NCBI GenBank assembly: GCA_964355675.1
Contig: CAYHEC010000005.1
Coordinates: forward strand, 62,001-126,000
Direction: 5' to 3'
Length of the DNA stretch: 64,000 bases
Source: CAMBDS01 sp964355675
GTDB lineage: Bacteria > Electryoneota > AABM5-125-24 > Hatepunaeales > Hatepunaeaceae
In this document: positions 6,675-17,236 of the stretch, piece by piece
Position numbering within the stretch: the stretch's first letter is position 1
How the letters are laid out: each line of letters starts with the position of its first letter
Position numbers and translations under genes: made by a program
Notes under the pieces: model-generated
What the model was told of the DNA's origin: nothing
The model's database searches: none
What the model saw: only the letters and a program-made list of their open reading frames with translations

Positions 6675-9600
6675 ATGAGACTTTCAGGTAATTCCTTTTT
6701 CGCGTTGCTGACCATCGCATCCACCTCCTTCGCATCACAGGGCGAACAGATGCAACCGAGCAACTGTGTCCAGCTTCTCTCCTCGACACCTAACGCTATA
6801 AACATCCGCTGTGACCTGACCGACCTCAAAATGGAGGCCGTCGAAGTCGATAATGAGCTTAAGTCGTCTATTTCGATTGCGGGTGAGCCGACCACCTACT
6901 ATCCCGGTAAACCGGTTCTGCCAGCCGTCACGCGGTTTGTAGTAGTTCCGGCAAATTCCAATCTTGAGCTTATCGTCACCCCCAGCGAACCAAGACGAGT
7001 GAGAGGCGAACACCCTCCGCTATTGCTGAAAGCTGAAGAAGGCGAAACAGCGGAAGTTGAGATTTCTGAAGGCATTTTCCCGCCATTGGTTGCCGAGATG
7101 GAGTCACCATTCATCATTCGCGGCGTTCGCATGGTAAAGATCACCTCCTTCCCGGTACGCTACGACTTCCGAACCAACGAATATCTTCACTATGAAACTA
7201 TAAATACTGAGATTCGCTCCGTACCCGGTGAAGCAGTCAATCCGTCACTTAATCCGATCCGCAAGAACCGAAGTCGGGAATTTCTCAGTTTTATCAAGGA
7301 TTTTGCCATCAATGGCGACCAGGTTGGTCGTGACGATCCCGATTTCGATAGCGCGCCGCGCTATGCCGGGCACTACCTTGTTGTAATGCATGAGAATTGC
7401 CTTCCCTTTGTCATTCCATTTATCGAATGGCGTCGCAAAGCCGGGTACAAGATGGATATTCTTTCTCTAAGCAGTGGAGACGCTGGAAGCTCCGGTACTG
7501 TCAGGGCTCGCATTCAGGCTCGATATGACGCTTATATCGACAATCATGAAGATCCCTTTGAATACCTCCTTTTGGTCGGAGACAGAACGAACTATGAAAA
7601 TGCTCCTGCCGCACAATGGATTCTTGAGTCGCCCACAGGGGTCAGCAATTGGGCAAACGCTTTTCATGGTGAATATGAATATGCCTGCCTTGAGGGCAAT
7701 GATATGCGCCCCGACGTCGCCTGGGGTCGTTGGCCTGCTGGGTCGCAAGCTCCCTTAGAGTTGGCGGTTGGAAGAACGCTCGGTTATGAGGCGACGCCAG
7801 ATATGGAGCATCGTGACTGGTTCACACGCGGCGCTGTCTATTCACAGCATTGGGGAAATACTGCCGAATCGGCCTGGCATACTTCTATTCCGACTAACGT
7901 TCGCTGGGGCGCAAGTGTACTTAAGCAACAAGGATTCGATGATATCCGTTTCTATGAAAATTTTGATTGGGATCGTATCGCTGAGGCATTAGCGCCTTTC
8001 CTCCGCCGGCAATTCAACGAAAGAACCAATATTATGATCGGTCGTGCCGAAATTTATTGGTGGACAACCCGTGGCGGTGGTCATAGTTTCAATGATGATA
8101 TTAACGCAAACACAGTGTTCCCGTTGAATGTCTCATGCAGTGGTCACGGAGAGTGGGGCGCTGAGGTTATGTACAGGACCGGTAATGGTCAGAATCTGAA
8201 AGGCTACGTCACAACCACCAATGGGTGGGGCGGAGCTCCTACCCAGCCGTGGAACTTCTATTGGCTCGAAATGGTAAGCGGCATTCTACAGAGGGGATTG
8301 TCAACCGGATGGAGTTACAACCGTGCTTTGAACGTGATCGAGAAGTACTTCCCACAAAATTTTCAAGTTAACGGCAGAGACGGTTTTCAACTGACCAGAA
8401 CTGACTTGAATCACTTTGGCGATCCTGGGCTTTTGGCATGGATGGGAGTTCCTCGTGTGGTGCAAATGGAAGTTACACGGACTATCACTAACGAAACCCG
8501 TTTGGTGGAAGTTATTGTCCACCTTCCCAACAGCGAGGAACCTGTTCCCGGCGCAACAGTAACCTTATACGCTCCCGGAAATATCCCGTTAGGAAATCCC
8601 GGGCAATACGCAAACTATAATCAGATATTGTCAATGGTTTCGACAACCGACAACAACGGCCGGGTAAGTTTCGTTTTGACCGGAAACGAACGGTTCGTAA
8701 ACGGATCGAGAGTATATCTCACTACCACCGGTCGGGATATCAAACCGGAATTCAGCAATGTAATGGTCGCCGTCCCTGATGCGACAATCGATCTTGGAGC
8801 GTGGAATTTAGATGAGATTACCGGAAATGGCGATGAATTTGTAAACCCCGGAGAATCATTCTGGCTCGGTTTTAATGCCAGAAATCTTGGCAATCGGAAC
8901 GCTCTGCAAGGCGTCACAGCCACAGTCTTCAGCAATTCGCCCTATGTTCAAATTGACGATCACAATCCAGTCTCGTTCGGCGATATCGAAGCTGGTGGAA
9001 ATGTCGAAGGCGATAGTCGTGTCGTTTTGACTTTCTCTCCAGTTTGTCCTGATGGCGTCGCCAGACCAATAACCAAACCGCTAATTGAGGTAGTATTCAG
9101 ATCTGGAGACATTGAATTCAAGTCTGCACTGATTATTCAACCTCGAGCTCCACATCTCGAATTTCGGCGAGTCTTCATCGGCAATAACCCTATCACTATA
9201 ATCCCTGATTCCCTCGCCCAAATCGACATCGAGATTGCCAATATCGGCTCGATTGCCTCACCTGCCGATCTTGTCGCTGAACTTCATACTCTCGGGATGG
9301 GTGTGACTGTGATCGAAGGAGTCGCCACATATCCGGGCATCGGCGCGGGTAGAACCAGCCGTCTGGGAGGCAACGCTCGTTTCGATATCAGCGGGAACAA
9401 GGTGGTCGTCCCCGGATCTAAAACGAAAATGATGCTTCTTCTCAGAACCGATAACGAAATCCTCGACACAACCTACTTTGAACTACAGGTCATGCAACCA
9501 CGTAATAATGCTCCAATTGGACCTGATCCGTACGGATATATCTGCTTTGATGATACCGACGCCGGCTGGGACGTTGCACCCGAATACGAATGGATAGAAA

Positions 9601-12173
9601 TAAATCCAAATCTCCAAGACGCCCAATTTGATGGGAATGCGCTCGACTTCACCGGTCAATCCCGAGAGGATATTGGTGAAGCGCTGGTCGTCAATATGGG
9701 ATTCGAGACACAATTCTACGGAGAGATTTTCAACCAGATTACGGTTTGCACCAACGGCTTCATCGGGTTGGGAAGTCAACCGCGAATCGTAAACTATCAA
9801 CGCTGGCCAATGAATGAGGCTATCGGAGGAGCGGCTGGAAACATTGCTCCATTTTGGAACGATCTGCGGTTAGGACAAGGATCGGGCGTTTTCTACTATC
9901 ACGACACTTCTGATTCTCGCGCGATCATCCAGTTCCATCGGATGCGTTTCGGCTCAGGAGGGGATGCCGAGGCTACCTTCCAAGTCCACATCTACGATCA
10001 TGCTGTATGGATTACAGAAACCGGTGATCAGAATATCCTCTTCCAATACAAGACGATCTCGAATCCAGAAAACATGCGCGGAAACGATCAAGCATTCGGC
10101 AGTAACATTCCTTACGCATCGGTCGGTATTTCATCGCCCAATGGCCGGTCCGGCATAAACTATACCTGGAACAATATTTACCCCACAGGCGCCGCTCCGC
10201 TCGCCCCCAGACGAGCTATTCTCTTTTCAACCTCTCCACGTTTCAAGAGTGGAATTCTTTACGGACGCGTCACTGACGCTCAAACCGGATGGCCCGTCGA
10301 GGGAGCTATGGTATATACCAAGCACGGTTTCATTGCAAACACCGACCAAGACGGTTACTGGCGAATTGCCGAGGCTCTGGCAGAAGTTCCATTTGATATG
10401 ACAGCCAGAAAACAAGGGTATAACGACTCGACCTATTTTGATTTACAAGTGACAGAGCACGACAGTCTTGAGACTAATTTCGATCTGCTTCATCCTGAAT
10501 TCAACATCACGCACGATTTTCTGGGTTCAAATCTTGTAGCGGGGCAGAACATCGAACTCGGTTTTTCACTTACCAATACTGGCAACGGCCCGATGGACTG
10601 GAACGCAGAAAAACGTCTTCTTGGCGATGCTAACGCAGAGCCATGGGAAATTCGCCGTCGCTACAATGTTGGCCAAATCACGGACGACGATCGAATCGAA
10701 GGCGTTATCTTCGCCCAAGATAAGTTCTTCCTTTCGGGTGCAAACGAGATCGACTCCGCAAATCTGATCTACGTCCTTGACCGCGAGGGTGAACTCCTCA
10801 ACAGGTTCGAGCAGATTGGCTCCTCACGCTACGGCTATAAGGACATGGATTGGGATGGAAATTATCTCTGGGCGGCAGGGGAAGACTCGATTTATTGCCT
10901 GACGACCGACGGACAGGTCGTGACGAGTTGGCCTGACCCGCTGAATCCGAGCCAGTACATCGCTTACAATAGTGAAGAAGGCATCCTCTACCTTTGTGGT
11001 ACAACTACCTCAACCATTGTTCGATGCGACCTTGAGGGTCACGTGCTTGAAGGCGCTCTAAGCCGTCGCAGTTTACGCATGTACGGTCTTGGTTACTGGC
11101 CTGAAGATCCTGACGGTTATGACCTTTACATAGTGAATCATCCCTCTGGGACACCAACGAACATTACCAAAATGAACGTCGCAACCGGCGATACCATGTT
11201 TGTATTCGAGATTCCGCAGGATTCATCTTCGAGCGGTCAACAAAGCGCTTGGATTACCAATGAGTTCGACGTTTATAGCTGGGTGTTTATGAGCATCCAG
11301 AACGTCTCTGCGCCTGGCGGTGGAGACCGGATTGAGATCCATCAGCTCGACGCTCGAAAGGACTGGTTGAATCTCGACGTATGGACTGGCAGGCTTGAAA
11401 CAGGCGAGACTCAGGACTTCACTCTGACGTTGAATGCGACAAATCTGCCTGACACATTATTCCAAGGGGAAGTACTCTTCAGGCATAACGCCGATGATGG
11501 TGAGATGCGGCTCGCAATCGAACTCGACGTTATAGGCCCTCTACCTCCCGAACCATTCGAATTGATGTATCCGGAGGATGGCGACACGCTGACGGCTCTG
11601 CCGTTGCACGGCGACACGTTGCGGTTACCGGCGGTGACCTTCGCCTGGCTTCCGTCGCACGACCCGAATGACTTGGATTATGTCGATTATGAATTCACGA
11701 TTGAGACCGGTGATGCCTCGGTGAGTTTCGATACGGCTGATACAACGCTTACATTGAGTCTCGATACACTGGCACTACCGATCTGGTTCGACCAACCTAT
11801 CCGGTGGTCTGTAACCGCAAGATCTGGAGATGACATTGTTTCGTGTCTTAGAACATTCGTTATCAATATTCTGCCGAATGATATTGATCGTGAAAAACTG
11901 GAAATTCCTGTTGAGTTTGGTCTTGGACCGGTTTACCCAAATCCGTTCAATTCGCGAACAACCATACGGTTCGGCATCGACAAAGCGGCTCCTGCCACAT
12001 TACGGATTTATGATCTGACTGGCAGGGTCGTAGCCGACCTCTATTCAGGGCAAGCTACGGTAGGGTATCATCGAGTCAGTTATGACGGAGTGGCTCTGCC
12101 ATCGGGGATCTACTGGTTGCGTCTTGAGTCGGTTGGCAGAATCAAGGTCGAGAAGATCGCGCTGGTCAGGTAG
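6675..12173 (+). CDS. Giant gingipain-like (C25) surface protein with sorting domain
   Basis: An 1832-residue exported protein. In order: signal peptide; C25 propeptide-like region (about 25-215, with GKPVLPAVTRFVVVP); C25 peptidase-like core (about 228-600); Ig-like domain (EEPVPGATVTLYAP, about 600-700); several beta-sandwich segments; a nidogen-like region (about 940-1185, VCTNGFIGLG); a carboxypeptidase-regulatory-like domain (about 1190-1275); a propeller-like module (about 1310-1735); and a C-terminal sorting domain with VYPNPFNSRT. The catalytic histidine is present in CSGHGEWG (H491), but the segment about 25-30 residues later, where gingipains have cysteine, reads VTTTNGWGG. It is therefore probably not an active cysteine peptidase, unless the cysteine lies elsewhere. 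Sorting suggests secretion to the surface by a type IX-like system. Confidence 0.85.
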   Translation: MRLSGNSFFALLTIASTSFASQGEQMQPSNCVQLLSSTPNAINIRCDLTDLKMEAVEVDNELKSSISIAGEPTTYYPGKPVLPAVTRFVVVPANSNLELIVTPSEPRRVRGEHPPLLLKAEEGETAEVEISEGIFPPLVAEMESPFIIRGVRMVKITSFPVRYDFRTNEYLHYETINTEIRSVPGEAVNPSLNPIRKNRSREFLSFIKDFAINGDQVGRDDPDFDSAPRYAGHYLVVMHENCLPFVIPFIEWRRKAGYKMDILSLSSGDAGSSGTVRARIQARYDAYIDNHEDPFEYLLLVGDRTNYENAPAAQWILESPTGVSNWANAFHGEYEYACLEGNDMRPDVAWGRWPAGSQAPLELAVGRTLGYEATPDMEHRDWFTRGAVYSQHWGNTAESAWHTSIPTNVRWGASVLKQQGFDDIRFYENFDWDRIAEALAPFLRRQFNERTNIMIGRAEIYWWTTRGGGHSFNDDINANTVFPLNVSCSGHGEWGAEVMYRTGNGQNLKGYVTTTNGWGGAPTQPWNFYWLEMVSGILQRGLSTGWSYNRALNVIEKYFPQNFQVNGRDGFQLTRTDLNHFGDPGLLAWMGVPRVVQMEVTRTITNETRLVEVIVHLPNSEEPVPGATVTLYAPGNIPLGNPGQYANYNQILSMVSTTDNNGRVSFVLTGNERFVNGSRVYLTTTGRDIKPEFSNVMVAVPDATIDLGAWNLDEITGNGDEFVNPGESFWLGFNARNLGNRNALQGVTATVFSNSPYVQIDDHNPVSFGDIEAGGNVEGDSRVVLTFSPVCPDGVARPITKPLIEVVFRSGDIEFKSALIIQPRAPHLEFRRVFIGNNPITIIPDSLAQIDIEIANIGSIASPADLVAELHTLGMGVTVIEGVATYPGIGAGRTSRLGGNARFDISGNKVVVPGSKTKMMLLLRTDNEILDTTYFELQVMQPRNNAPIGPDPYGYICFDDTDAGWDVAPEYEWIEINPNLQDAQFDGNALDFTGQSREDIGEALVVNMGFETQFYGEIFNQITVCTNGFIGLGSQPRIVNYQRWPMNEAIGGAAGNIAPFWNDLRLGQGSGVFYYHDTSDSRAIIQFHRMRFGSGGDAEATFQVHIYDHAVWITETGDQNILFQYKTISNPENMRGNDQAFGSNIPYASVGISSPNGRSGINYTWNNIYPTGAAPLAPRRAILFSTSPRFKSGILYGRVTDAQTGWPVEGAMVYTKHGFIANTDQDGYWRIAEALAEVPFDMTARKQGYNDSTYFDLQVTEHDSLETNFDLLHPEFNITHDFLGSNLVAGQNIELGFSLTNTGNGPMDWNAEKRLLGDANAEPWEIRRRYNVGQITDDDRIEGVIFAQDKFFLSGANEIDSANLIYVLDREGELLNRFEQIGSSRYGYKDMDWDGNYLWAAGEDSIYCLTTDGQVVTSWPDPLNPSQYIAYNSEEGILYLCGTTTSTIVRCDLEGHVLEGALSRRSLRMYGLGYWPEDPDGYDLYIVNHPSGTPTNITKMNVATGDTMFVFEIPQDSSSSGQQSAWITNEFDVYSWVFMSIQNVSAPGGGDRIEIHQLDARKDWLNLDVWTGRLETGETQDFTLTLNATNLPDTLFQGEVLFRHNADDGEMRLAIELDVIGPLPPEPFELMYPEDGDTLTALPLHGDTLRLPAVTFAWLPSHDPNDLDYVDYEFTIETGDASVSFDTADTTLTLSLDTLALPIWFDQPIRWSVTARSGDDIVSCLRTFVINILPNDIDREKLEIPVEFGLGPVYPNPFNSRTTIRFGIDKAAPATLRIYDLTGRVVADLYSGQATVGYHRVSYDGVALPSGIYWLRLESVGRIKVEKIALVR

Positions 12174-12186
12174 GGTGTTGCCAGAA

Positions 12187-12271
12187 AGCTGTCAACCCTC
12201 TGGGGTTGACAGCTTACTGGTTACGTTTCAAAAATCAAGAAGTCAACCCCAGAGGGTTGACTTCTTGATTT
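12187..12271. repeat. Pair of related hairpins downstream of the C25 gene
   Basis: The first is AGCTGTCAACCC/GGGTTGACAGCT (12187-12214). The second has 18-base perfect arms starting AAATCAAGAAGTCAACCC with loop CAGA (12232-12271). Both share the core CAACCC-CTCTG/CAGAG-GGTTG in opposite orientation, and a degenerate copy lies at 57791-57846. Either could terminate transcription between the convergent genes, but no long T-run follows. Confidence 0.85.
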
Positions 12272-12324
12272 GAGGGGGTTAACTGCCTCTTGGATATGGT
12301 TTATCAAGAGTCTGCTGAGAAAGA

Positions 12325-14010
12325 CTATTTAAACCGGGTCGTCTTCCACTCTGCAAACAATTCCTTCAGCTTGTTTCGTTGATATTTACCAGTTGAAGTA
12401 ACAGGCATATTATCGCCGAAAACGATTACTTTAGGGACTTTTTGAAAAGGAAGTCGCTCCTTACATGCCTTTATGACGTCTTCCTGAGTCAGATTTGCGC
12501 CCTGATCGAGTATCACGAATGCCCCTACCTCTTCCCCGTACAAATCGTGAGGAAATCCTACCGAAATGCCCGATCGAATACCGGGTAGTGACATTAATAC
12601 TTCATCGATCTCCAGCGGAGCGATATTGACTCCCCCGCGAATTATCAGTTCCTTGATTCTTCCGGTGATGAAATAGTAAGGAATTTCATCGGGACCCGGT
12701 AGCCAAAACCCCTCGTCGCCCGAACGGAACCATCCGAATTCAAATGCGAACTGGTTTGCCGCCTCATTGGAAAAATATTCCCGCATTACATTGTGACCAC
12801 GAATAACAATTTCACCTCTTTCACCGGCATCCAACTGCATTCCATCGGAGTTATGAATTGCCATTTCGTTGACGGGAAGGGCTGGACCAATTGAGGGATA
12901 ACCGTGGTCAGCCATCCACGAATGATGTTCATCCGGGGCTTGAGTTACAGGAAGACAGCAGGAATAACATGTAGTCTCCGATAAGCCATAACCGTGAGCA
13001 ATCGGAATTCCATATTTTTTTTCAAATCTCATCGACAGATCGACGGTCAGTGGACCCGCTCCGCAAATGATGTGGTGAAGATTTAAATCGAGTCCATCGG
13101 TCAAAGCATTGGCTTCCAAAAGAAATGCGAGCAGGGTCGGCACTACAGAAACAACTGTGACAGACTCCTTGGCGAGAAGGGGGAAGAAATTCTTGACCGA
13201 AAATCGCTCGTTAAGAACAACCGAAGATCCGGCAATCATGGGCGTAATCAGCGTAACAACAGTACCATTAACATGATGGATCGGCAGTACGCACATCATA
13301 CGGGAATGTCTGTCTATCTCATGATGTTCCGCGAGTGCAAGCGCATCGACCAATAGATTGTAGTGGTCGAGAATGACGCCTTTGGGATTGCCGGTCGTGC
13401 CGGAAGTATAGACGATCAGCACCTCGGTATCGGCTGTGATTTCAGATTTTGAAGATTGGAAATGGGGACCGATAGAATCATCAGATAAGTAATCCGAGGC
13501 GGGATTTTCAATAGATTCAACAAACAATGGAACGTCGATGACTGTCTCACCGCTATTGAGGATTTTGGTAATCGCCTCTTTAAATTCGGGCCTTGTGAAT
13601 ATTATCTTAGCTTGAGAATTGGAGATAATAAACCGAAGGTGCTCATCGTCTTCGGAGACGCTCAGTGGAACGACGGTACAGCCGTTGAACCAGCAGGCAA
13701 AATAAGTCAATACGGTTTCGGGGTAGTTTCCCGAATAGGTGGCAACTCGGTCACCCGGAAGTATTCCGATATTGGTGAGGATTACCGCTCTTTTCTTCAC
13801 CTGAGCGAGGAATTCTCGGTAGGTTAATTGAAAGCGGTTTTCGTCGCGCCCGCACCAGATCAGATACACGTCGTTTGGAGCGGTGGTAGCACGAGACTCA
13901 AGTAACTGCCCAATCGATTGATAAGATAAAAACTTATCTGTGCGATTTCGATTAGACAGGTTACGAGCGTGTGCAATTTTGTCGGTTAAAGGCGTCGAAG
14001 AGTCTAACAT
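12325..14010 (-). CDS. AMP-forming acyl-CoA synthetase/ligase
   Basis: A 561-residue member of the ANL superfamily. It activates a carboxylic acid with ATP to an acyl-adenylate and then transfers it to CoA (or to a carrier protein). Visible motifs: the P-loop VYTSGTTGNPKGVIL, HGYGLSETT, the A7-type WFRSGDEGF, the hinge GRIKELIIRGGVNIAPLEID, and the C-terminal catalytic lysine in TSTGKYQRNKL. ATG at 14010 is preferred because the upstream in-frame extension is not conserved in character. It stands alone, convergent with the C25 gene. Substrate cannot be told; a medium- or long-chain fatty acid is a guess. Confidence 0.88.
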   Translation of the reverse strand: MLDSSTPLTDKIAHARNLSNRNRTDKFLSYQSIGQLLESRATTAPNDVYLIWCGRDENRFQLTYREFLAQVKKRAVILTNIGILPGDRVATYSGNYPETVLTYFACWFNGCTVVPLSVSEDDEHLRFIISNSQAKIIFTRPEFKEAITKILNSGETVIDVPLFVESIENPASDYLSDDSIGPHFQSSKSEITADTEVLIVYTSGTTGNPKGVILDHYNLLVDALALAEHHEIDRHSRMMCVLPIHHVNGTVVTLITPMIAGSSVVLNERFSVKNFFPLLAKESVTVVSVVPTLLAFLLEANALTDGLDLNLHHIICGAGPLTVDLSMRFEKKYGIPIAHGYGLSETTCYSCCLPVTQAPDEHHSWMADHGYPSIGPALPVNEMAIHNSDGMQLDAGERGEIVIRGHNVMREYFSNEAANQFAFEFGWFRSGDEGFWLPGPDEIPYYFITGRIKELIIRGGVNIAPLEIDEVLMSLPGIRSGISVGFPHDLYGEEVGAFVILDQGANLTQEDVIKACKERLPFQKVPKVIVFGDNMPVTSTGKYQRNKLKELFAEWKTTRFK

Positions 14011-14210
14011 AATTAAATTAAGGACTTCTGAGTTAAGAGATAAATTTGATTTTTGTGAAGAGACCAATGTTATACGACAAAAACATGAAACGGTTAGCTT
14101 TGACCTTTTAAAGCCACCATGCGTGGAGGATTGAGGGAGATCTCGGAGCATTTCAACGAACTCATGTTATGGAGGGAATAGTGGAAGCGAATAACGGAGG
14201 TGACAGGTGT

Positions 14211-14252
14211 GGTGTCGGGCGAGTGGACGAGGGGGGGGAAATCCGTTCATCG
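14211..14252 (+). pseudogene. Short relic of the downstream beta-helix gene
   Basis: GGTGTCGGGCGAGTGGACG and the bases after it are nearly the same as 14569-14606 inside the next gene (protein VSGEWTRDGNP). The copy has an extra base and then stops, so it is a decayed fragment of a paralogue, with a promoter-like sequence directly downstream. Confidence 0.5.
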
Positions 14253-14267
14253 CCACAGGCAAGGCGC

Positions 14268-14296
14268 TTGACAACAACATTTTAAGTTATTATATT
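14268..14296 (+). promoter_or_regulatory. Sigma-70-type promoter
   Basis: TTGACA (14268-14273), a 17-base spacer and TATATT (14291-14296). The spacer end AAGTTAT is shared with the promoter at 17174-17202. It lies about 120 bases before the beta-helix gene at 14416. Confidence 0.65.
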
Positions 14297-14415
14297 GAAC
14301 CCAAGAGGTGAGCGTTTGGCGAATTGAGTCGGCATCCAATTAAATAGGAAGTACGGCAATTACAACAAGTAAAACAGGTGCATCAGAGTCCAGGGATTCG
14401 ACGGTAAAGTCTCGG

Positions 14416-16326
14416 ATGCTGATCATCGGACAAGCGACTCCCGCCTTGCCAGCGCGATTTATTGCGCCGGTGAGGCGTTTTTTGTTTTGTCTGCCCATTC
14501 TTATTTTATCCTTTATCCTTTATCCTTCATCCTTTACTTTCGCCGACACGACCTTTGTGTCGGGAGCGGTGTCGGGCGAATGGACGCGGGACGGGAATCC
14601 GTACATCGTGGAAGACTCGACCTGGGTTCCGGAAGGGGAATGGTTGACCCTGACAGCGGGGGTTGAGGCGTTCTTTAATGAAGGGCAGGGGCTGTTTGTA
14701 TTCGGGACGATGAATGCAGAAGGCGCGGAAGAAGATTCGGTGCGGTTCAACTCGCTAAATGACAGCACCGCTTGGCTCGGAATAACCTTGAGTAGAAGCA
14801 ATGAAGGTCACGAATTCAACTACTGCGTCTATACCGGTGCAACCAACGGAATAACATTAAGAGACCATATTCTACTCTATATCGGTCATAGCGTGATAGT
14901 AAGTGAAGCCAAAGCTGTAGGTGGGATTAGGCGCGGTAATGGTGGTGACGGGAGTGACATCACTATTGAGCATAGTGTGCTGTTAGGCAACCCAGCTATT
15001 ATTAACTTGATAAACACGCGATTGTCTTTCAGTAATTCTCTTATTTACAAAAATATAGTGACGCCTTCTTGTGCGATTGCAGCGAGTGGAAGCGTCTTTT
15101 ACGATGATATCAGAGCTACCTATTCGAATTATTCAGACTGTCGGTTTCTTTTCTCAGGTGACACCACTGATTATAAGAGCGTAGATCTCGGTGGAACAAT
15201 GTACAATTGTTACTCGGAGGTGACAATAAGCCTCAGAGCTGTACCAAGTAGGATAACGCGTCTGGAGTCAATAAGAGCGGTGAGCGGGAGTGCTGATCTT
15301 ACGATGGATTCGAGTGTCGTGGGGCATTTTGTAGGTGGCGCTGATGTTCCAAATCAGGGAGTTACATTACGCAATTCATTAATTAATAACGGGATGACTA
15401 TCCGATCTCTCTCCAAAATTAATATTTTCAAGTGCGTCGTATTTGGGAATACCAGACTCGCATGTGATGGCACTATCGATATAGACAGCAGCGAGTTTCG
15501 TGGAGTATATCTCGATGGTGAAAACAACGAGCATCTACAGTTTGTGCATTATTTGGAACCAGATGTCTCAATGGTGAATCTATCACGTAGTTTGGTAACA
15601 ATGCCTATACAAGTCATAGCTGGGGATTCATTACAATTTAGTAACAATACATTTTGTTTCTATAAACCGTTTTTAAATTCAGCTATAGCAATTGAAAGCA
15701 TCGCGCACTACAGGAGTATGATTATGCGAAATAATATAATTTTTGCTGCCCATGACAGCCTGACATTGTTCCTTGTTGCTTGGGCTGGACATGTGTTGCC
15801 TGTTTTGCAATACAATTTGATTTATGGCTTCATGGACTATTTTGAGTACGAACCATACGCTTTCGAGATTGACTCAACAAATTTGGATTTCGATCCGCAG
15901 TTTGTTTCGGTTGATTCCTCCGATTTTCATCTATTAGCCGATTCCCCCTGCATCGATTCGGGCGATTCGAATAGTCCACGTGATCCAGACGGGACAAGGG
16001 CGGATATTGGAGCACTCGCATTTTTTCAACGTAACTGGATCGATCCGCACCCTCAGCTTCCCCCACCATCCTTTCAGGCCTTTGCCTATCCGAATCCGTT
16101 CAACAACATCACAACAATCCGCTATTCCCTACCCCAGGCTTCTTATGTGAAATTGAAGGTCTATGACCTAACAGGCAGGGAGATCGCAACTTTGGCTACG
16201 GGTAACAGGCTTGGCGGGGTCCATCAAGTCGAATGGAATGCAATGAATTTTAGTTCCGGGCTGTACTTGGTGCGCTTAAATTCCGATACCAAGACGATTA
16301 CTCAGAAGGTTTCGCTGGTGAAGTAG
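14416..16326 (+). CDS. Exported beta-helix protein with sorting domain
   Basis: A 636-residue protein. A hydrophobic N-terminal stretch (RRFLFCLPILILSFILYPSS) acts as signal peptide, perhaps from a start a little downstream of the annotated ATG. Residues about 45-540 are irregular parallel beta-helix coils (many N/D-rich turns) ending in the block SPCIDSGDSNSPRDPDGTRAD typical of surface polysaccharide- or cell-binding beta-helix proteins. The C-terminus (about 555-636) is a type IX sorting domain (AYPNPFNNITTIRYSLP, YDLTGREIATL). Role unknown; probably surface-anchored or released. Read from the promoter at 14268. Confidence 0.8.
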   Translation: MLIIGQATPALPARFIAPVRRFLFCLPILILSFILYPSSFTFADTTFVSGAVSGEWTRDGNPYIVEDSTWVPEGEWLTLTAGVEAFFNEGQGLFVFGTMNAEGAEEDSVRFNSLNDSTAWLGITLSRSNEGHEFNYCVYTGATNGITLRDHILLYIGHSVIVSEAKAVGGIRRGNGGDGSDITIEHSVLLGNPAIINLINTRLSFSNSLIYKNIVTPSCAIAASGSVFYDDIRATYSNYSDCRFLFSGDTTDYKSVDLGGTMYNCYSEVTISLRAVPSRITRLESIRAVSGSADLTMDSSVVGHFVGGADVPNQGVTLRNSLINNGMTIRSLSKINIFKCVVFGNTRLACDGTIDIDSSEFRGVYLDGENNEHLQFVHYLEPDVSMVNLSRSLVTMPIQVIAGDSLQFSNNTFCFYKPFLNSAIAIESIAHYRSMIMRNNIIFAAHDSLTLFLVAWAGHVLPVLQYNLIYGFMDYFEYEPYAFEIDSTNLDFDPQFVSVDSSDFHLLADSPCIDSGDSNSPRDPDGTRADIGALAFFQRNWIDPHPQLPPPSFQAFAYPNPFNNITTIRYSLPQASYVKLKVYDLTGREIATLATGNRLGGVHQVEWNAMNFSSGLYLVRLNSDTKTITQKVSLVK

Positions 16327-16433
16327 GGTGCATCAATATTGCCCACACGCTCCATCAGAGATAGTGAAATAAAACACTTTTTATCGATATTTTGCCTTAC
16401 ACGAGAGGCAGTCTTTCTTAGTCAGAGGAAAAT

Positions 16434-17029
16434 ATGTCTGGATTTACATTGGAATTAACTCGCTCGGCGTGGTGGACAAGATTATCCATCTTAGTTATCG
16501 GAATATATTTCTTTATTCCGGAGGGCTTGGCGAGTGCAACGGCGAAGAACGTTGAGACGGGCGTAAGAATGGTCGCCGAAAGCTCGTCGCGGGCTTCATT
16601 CACCTTCCAACTACCGACTCTCGACCATCAGCAGGTCTTTCACGATGGCGAGCGCTTCGATGCGTTCTCATTCGAAAACGATCCATCCGCCGGTCCGGAG
16701 GGCTGGCCGGAGCTTCCCTCCTTGGTTCGATTCGTGCTGATTCCGCCACAATCAGGTGTGGAACTTAAGGTTACCAACGTCCGAAGTCACACACTTTCCA
16801 ATATTAACCCTTTGCCGCGTCAACCACTTCCATACGAAGGAAACGCTTTGAGGACTGAGGCTTCATCGGCGGGAAGTGATGAAGCACCCCTTATCCGCGA
16901 TCCGAACGCCAATAATTTGAATGGATATTGGCCGGAGGAGGAAAGGTTGACGCTGAATGCGGGGAGGGGTAAAAAATCGATCACTGAGTCACCGAATCTT
17001 CGTAAAGCCTGTCTGACAGGCGGTACGGG

Positions 17030-17045
<16 letters not shown>
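16434..17045 (+). pseudogene. Truncated C25-type propeptide gene
   Basis: A 203-residue frame with a signal-anchor (RLSILVIGIYFFIPEGLASA) and then the segment GWPELPSLVRFVLIPPQSG. This matches the propeptide segment of the two giant C25 proteins (GKPVLPAVTRFVVVP and GQPGLPVETRWIEVP). The homology ends at about residue 180, where the sequence enters direct repeats; peptidase, beta domains and sorting domain are all missing. A good ribosome-binding site (AGAGGAAAAT) precedes the ATG. It is probably a remnant of a third C25 gene. The product could still be made and exported as a short protein. Confidence 0.65.
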
Positions 17046-17130
<85 letters not shown>

Positions 17131-17173
17131 AAATTTTCGGGGGAAAGGCGCTGGAACGGGAAAATCTAACGGC

Positions 17174-17202
17174 TTGACAAAGGCAGGATAAGTTATTAGA
17201 TT
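17174..17202 (+). promoter_or_regulatory. Sigma-70-type promoter (copy A of duplicated leader)
   Basis: TTGACA (17174-17179), 17-base spacer, TAGATT (17197-17202). The ATG lies 63 bases after the first base. The same elements at the same spacing are found at 22463-22491. Confidence 0.75.
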
Positions 17203-17236
17203 GTAAGGTAAAGGTACAACAACAAGGAAAAGGAAG

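Noticed and set aside
6675..12173. Active gingipain-type cysteine protease
   Set aside because: The catalytic cysteine is not seen where expected, so activity is not claimed.
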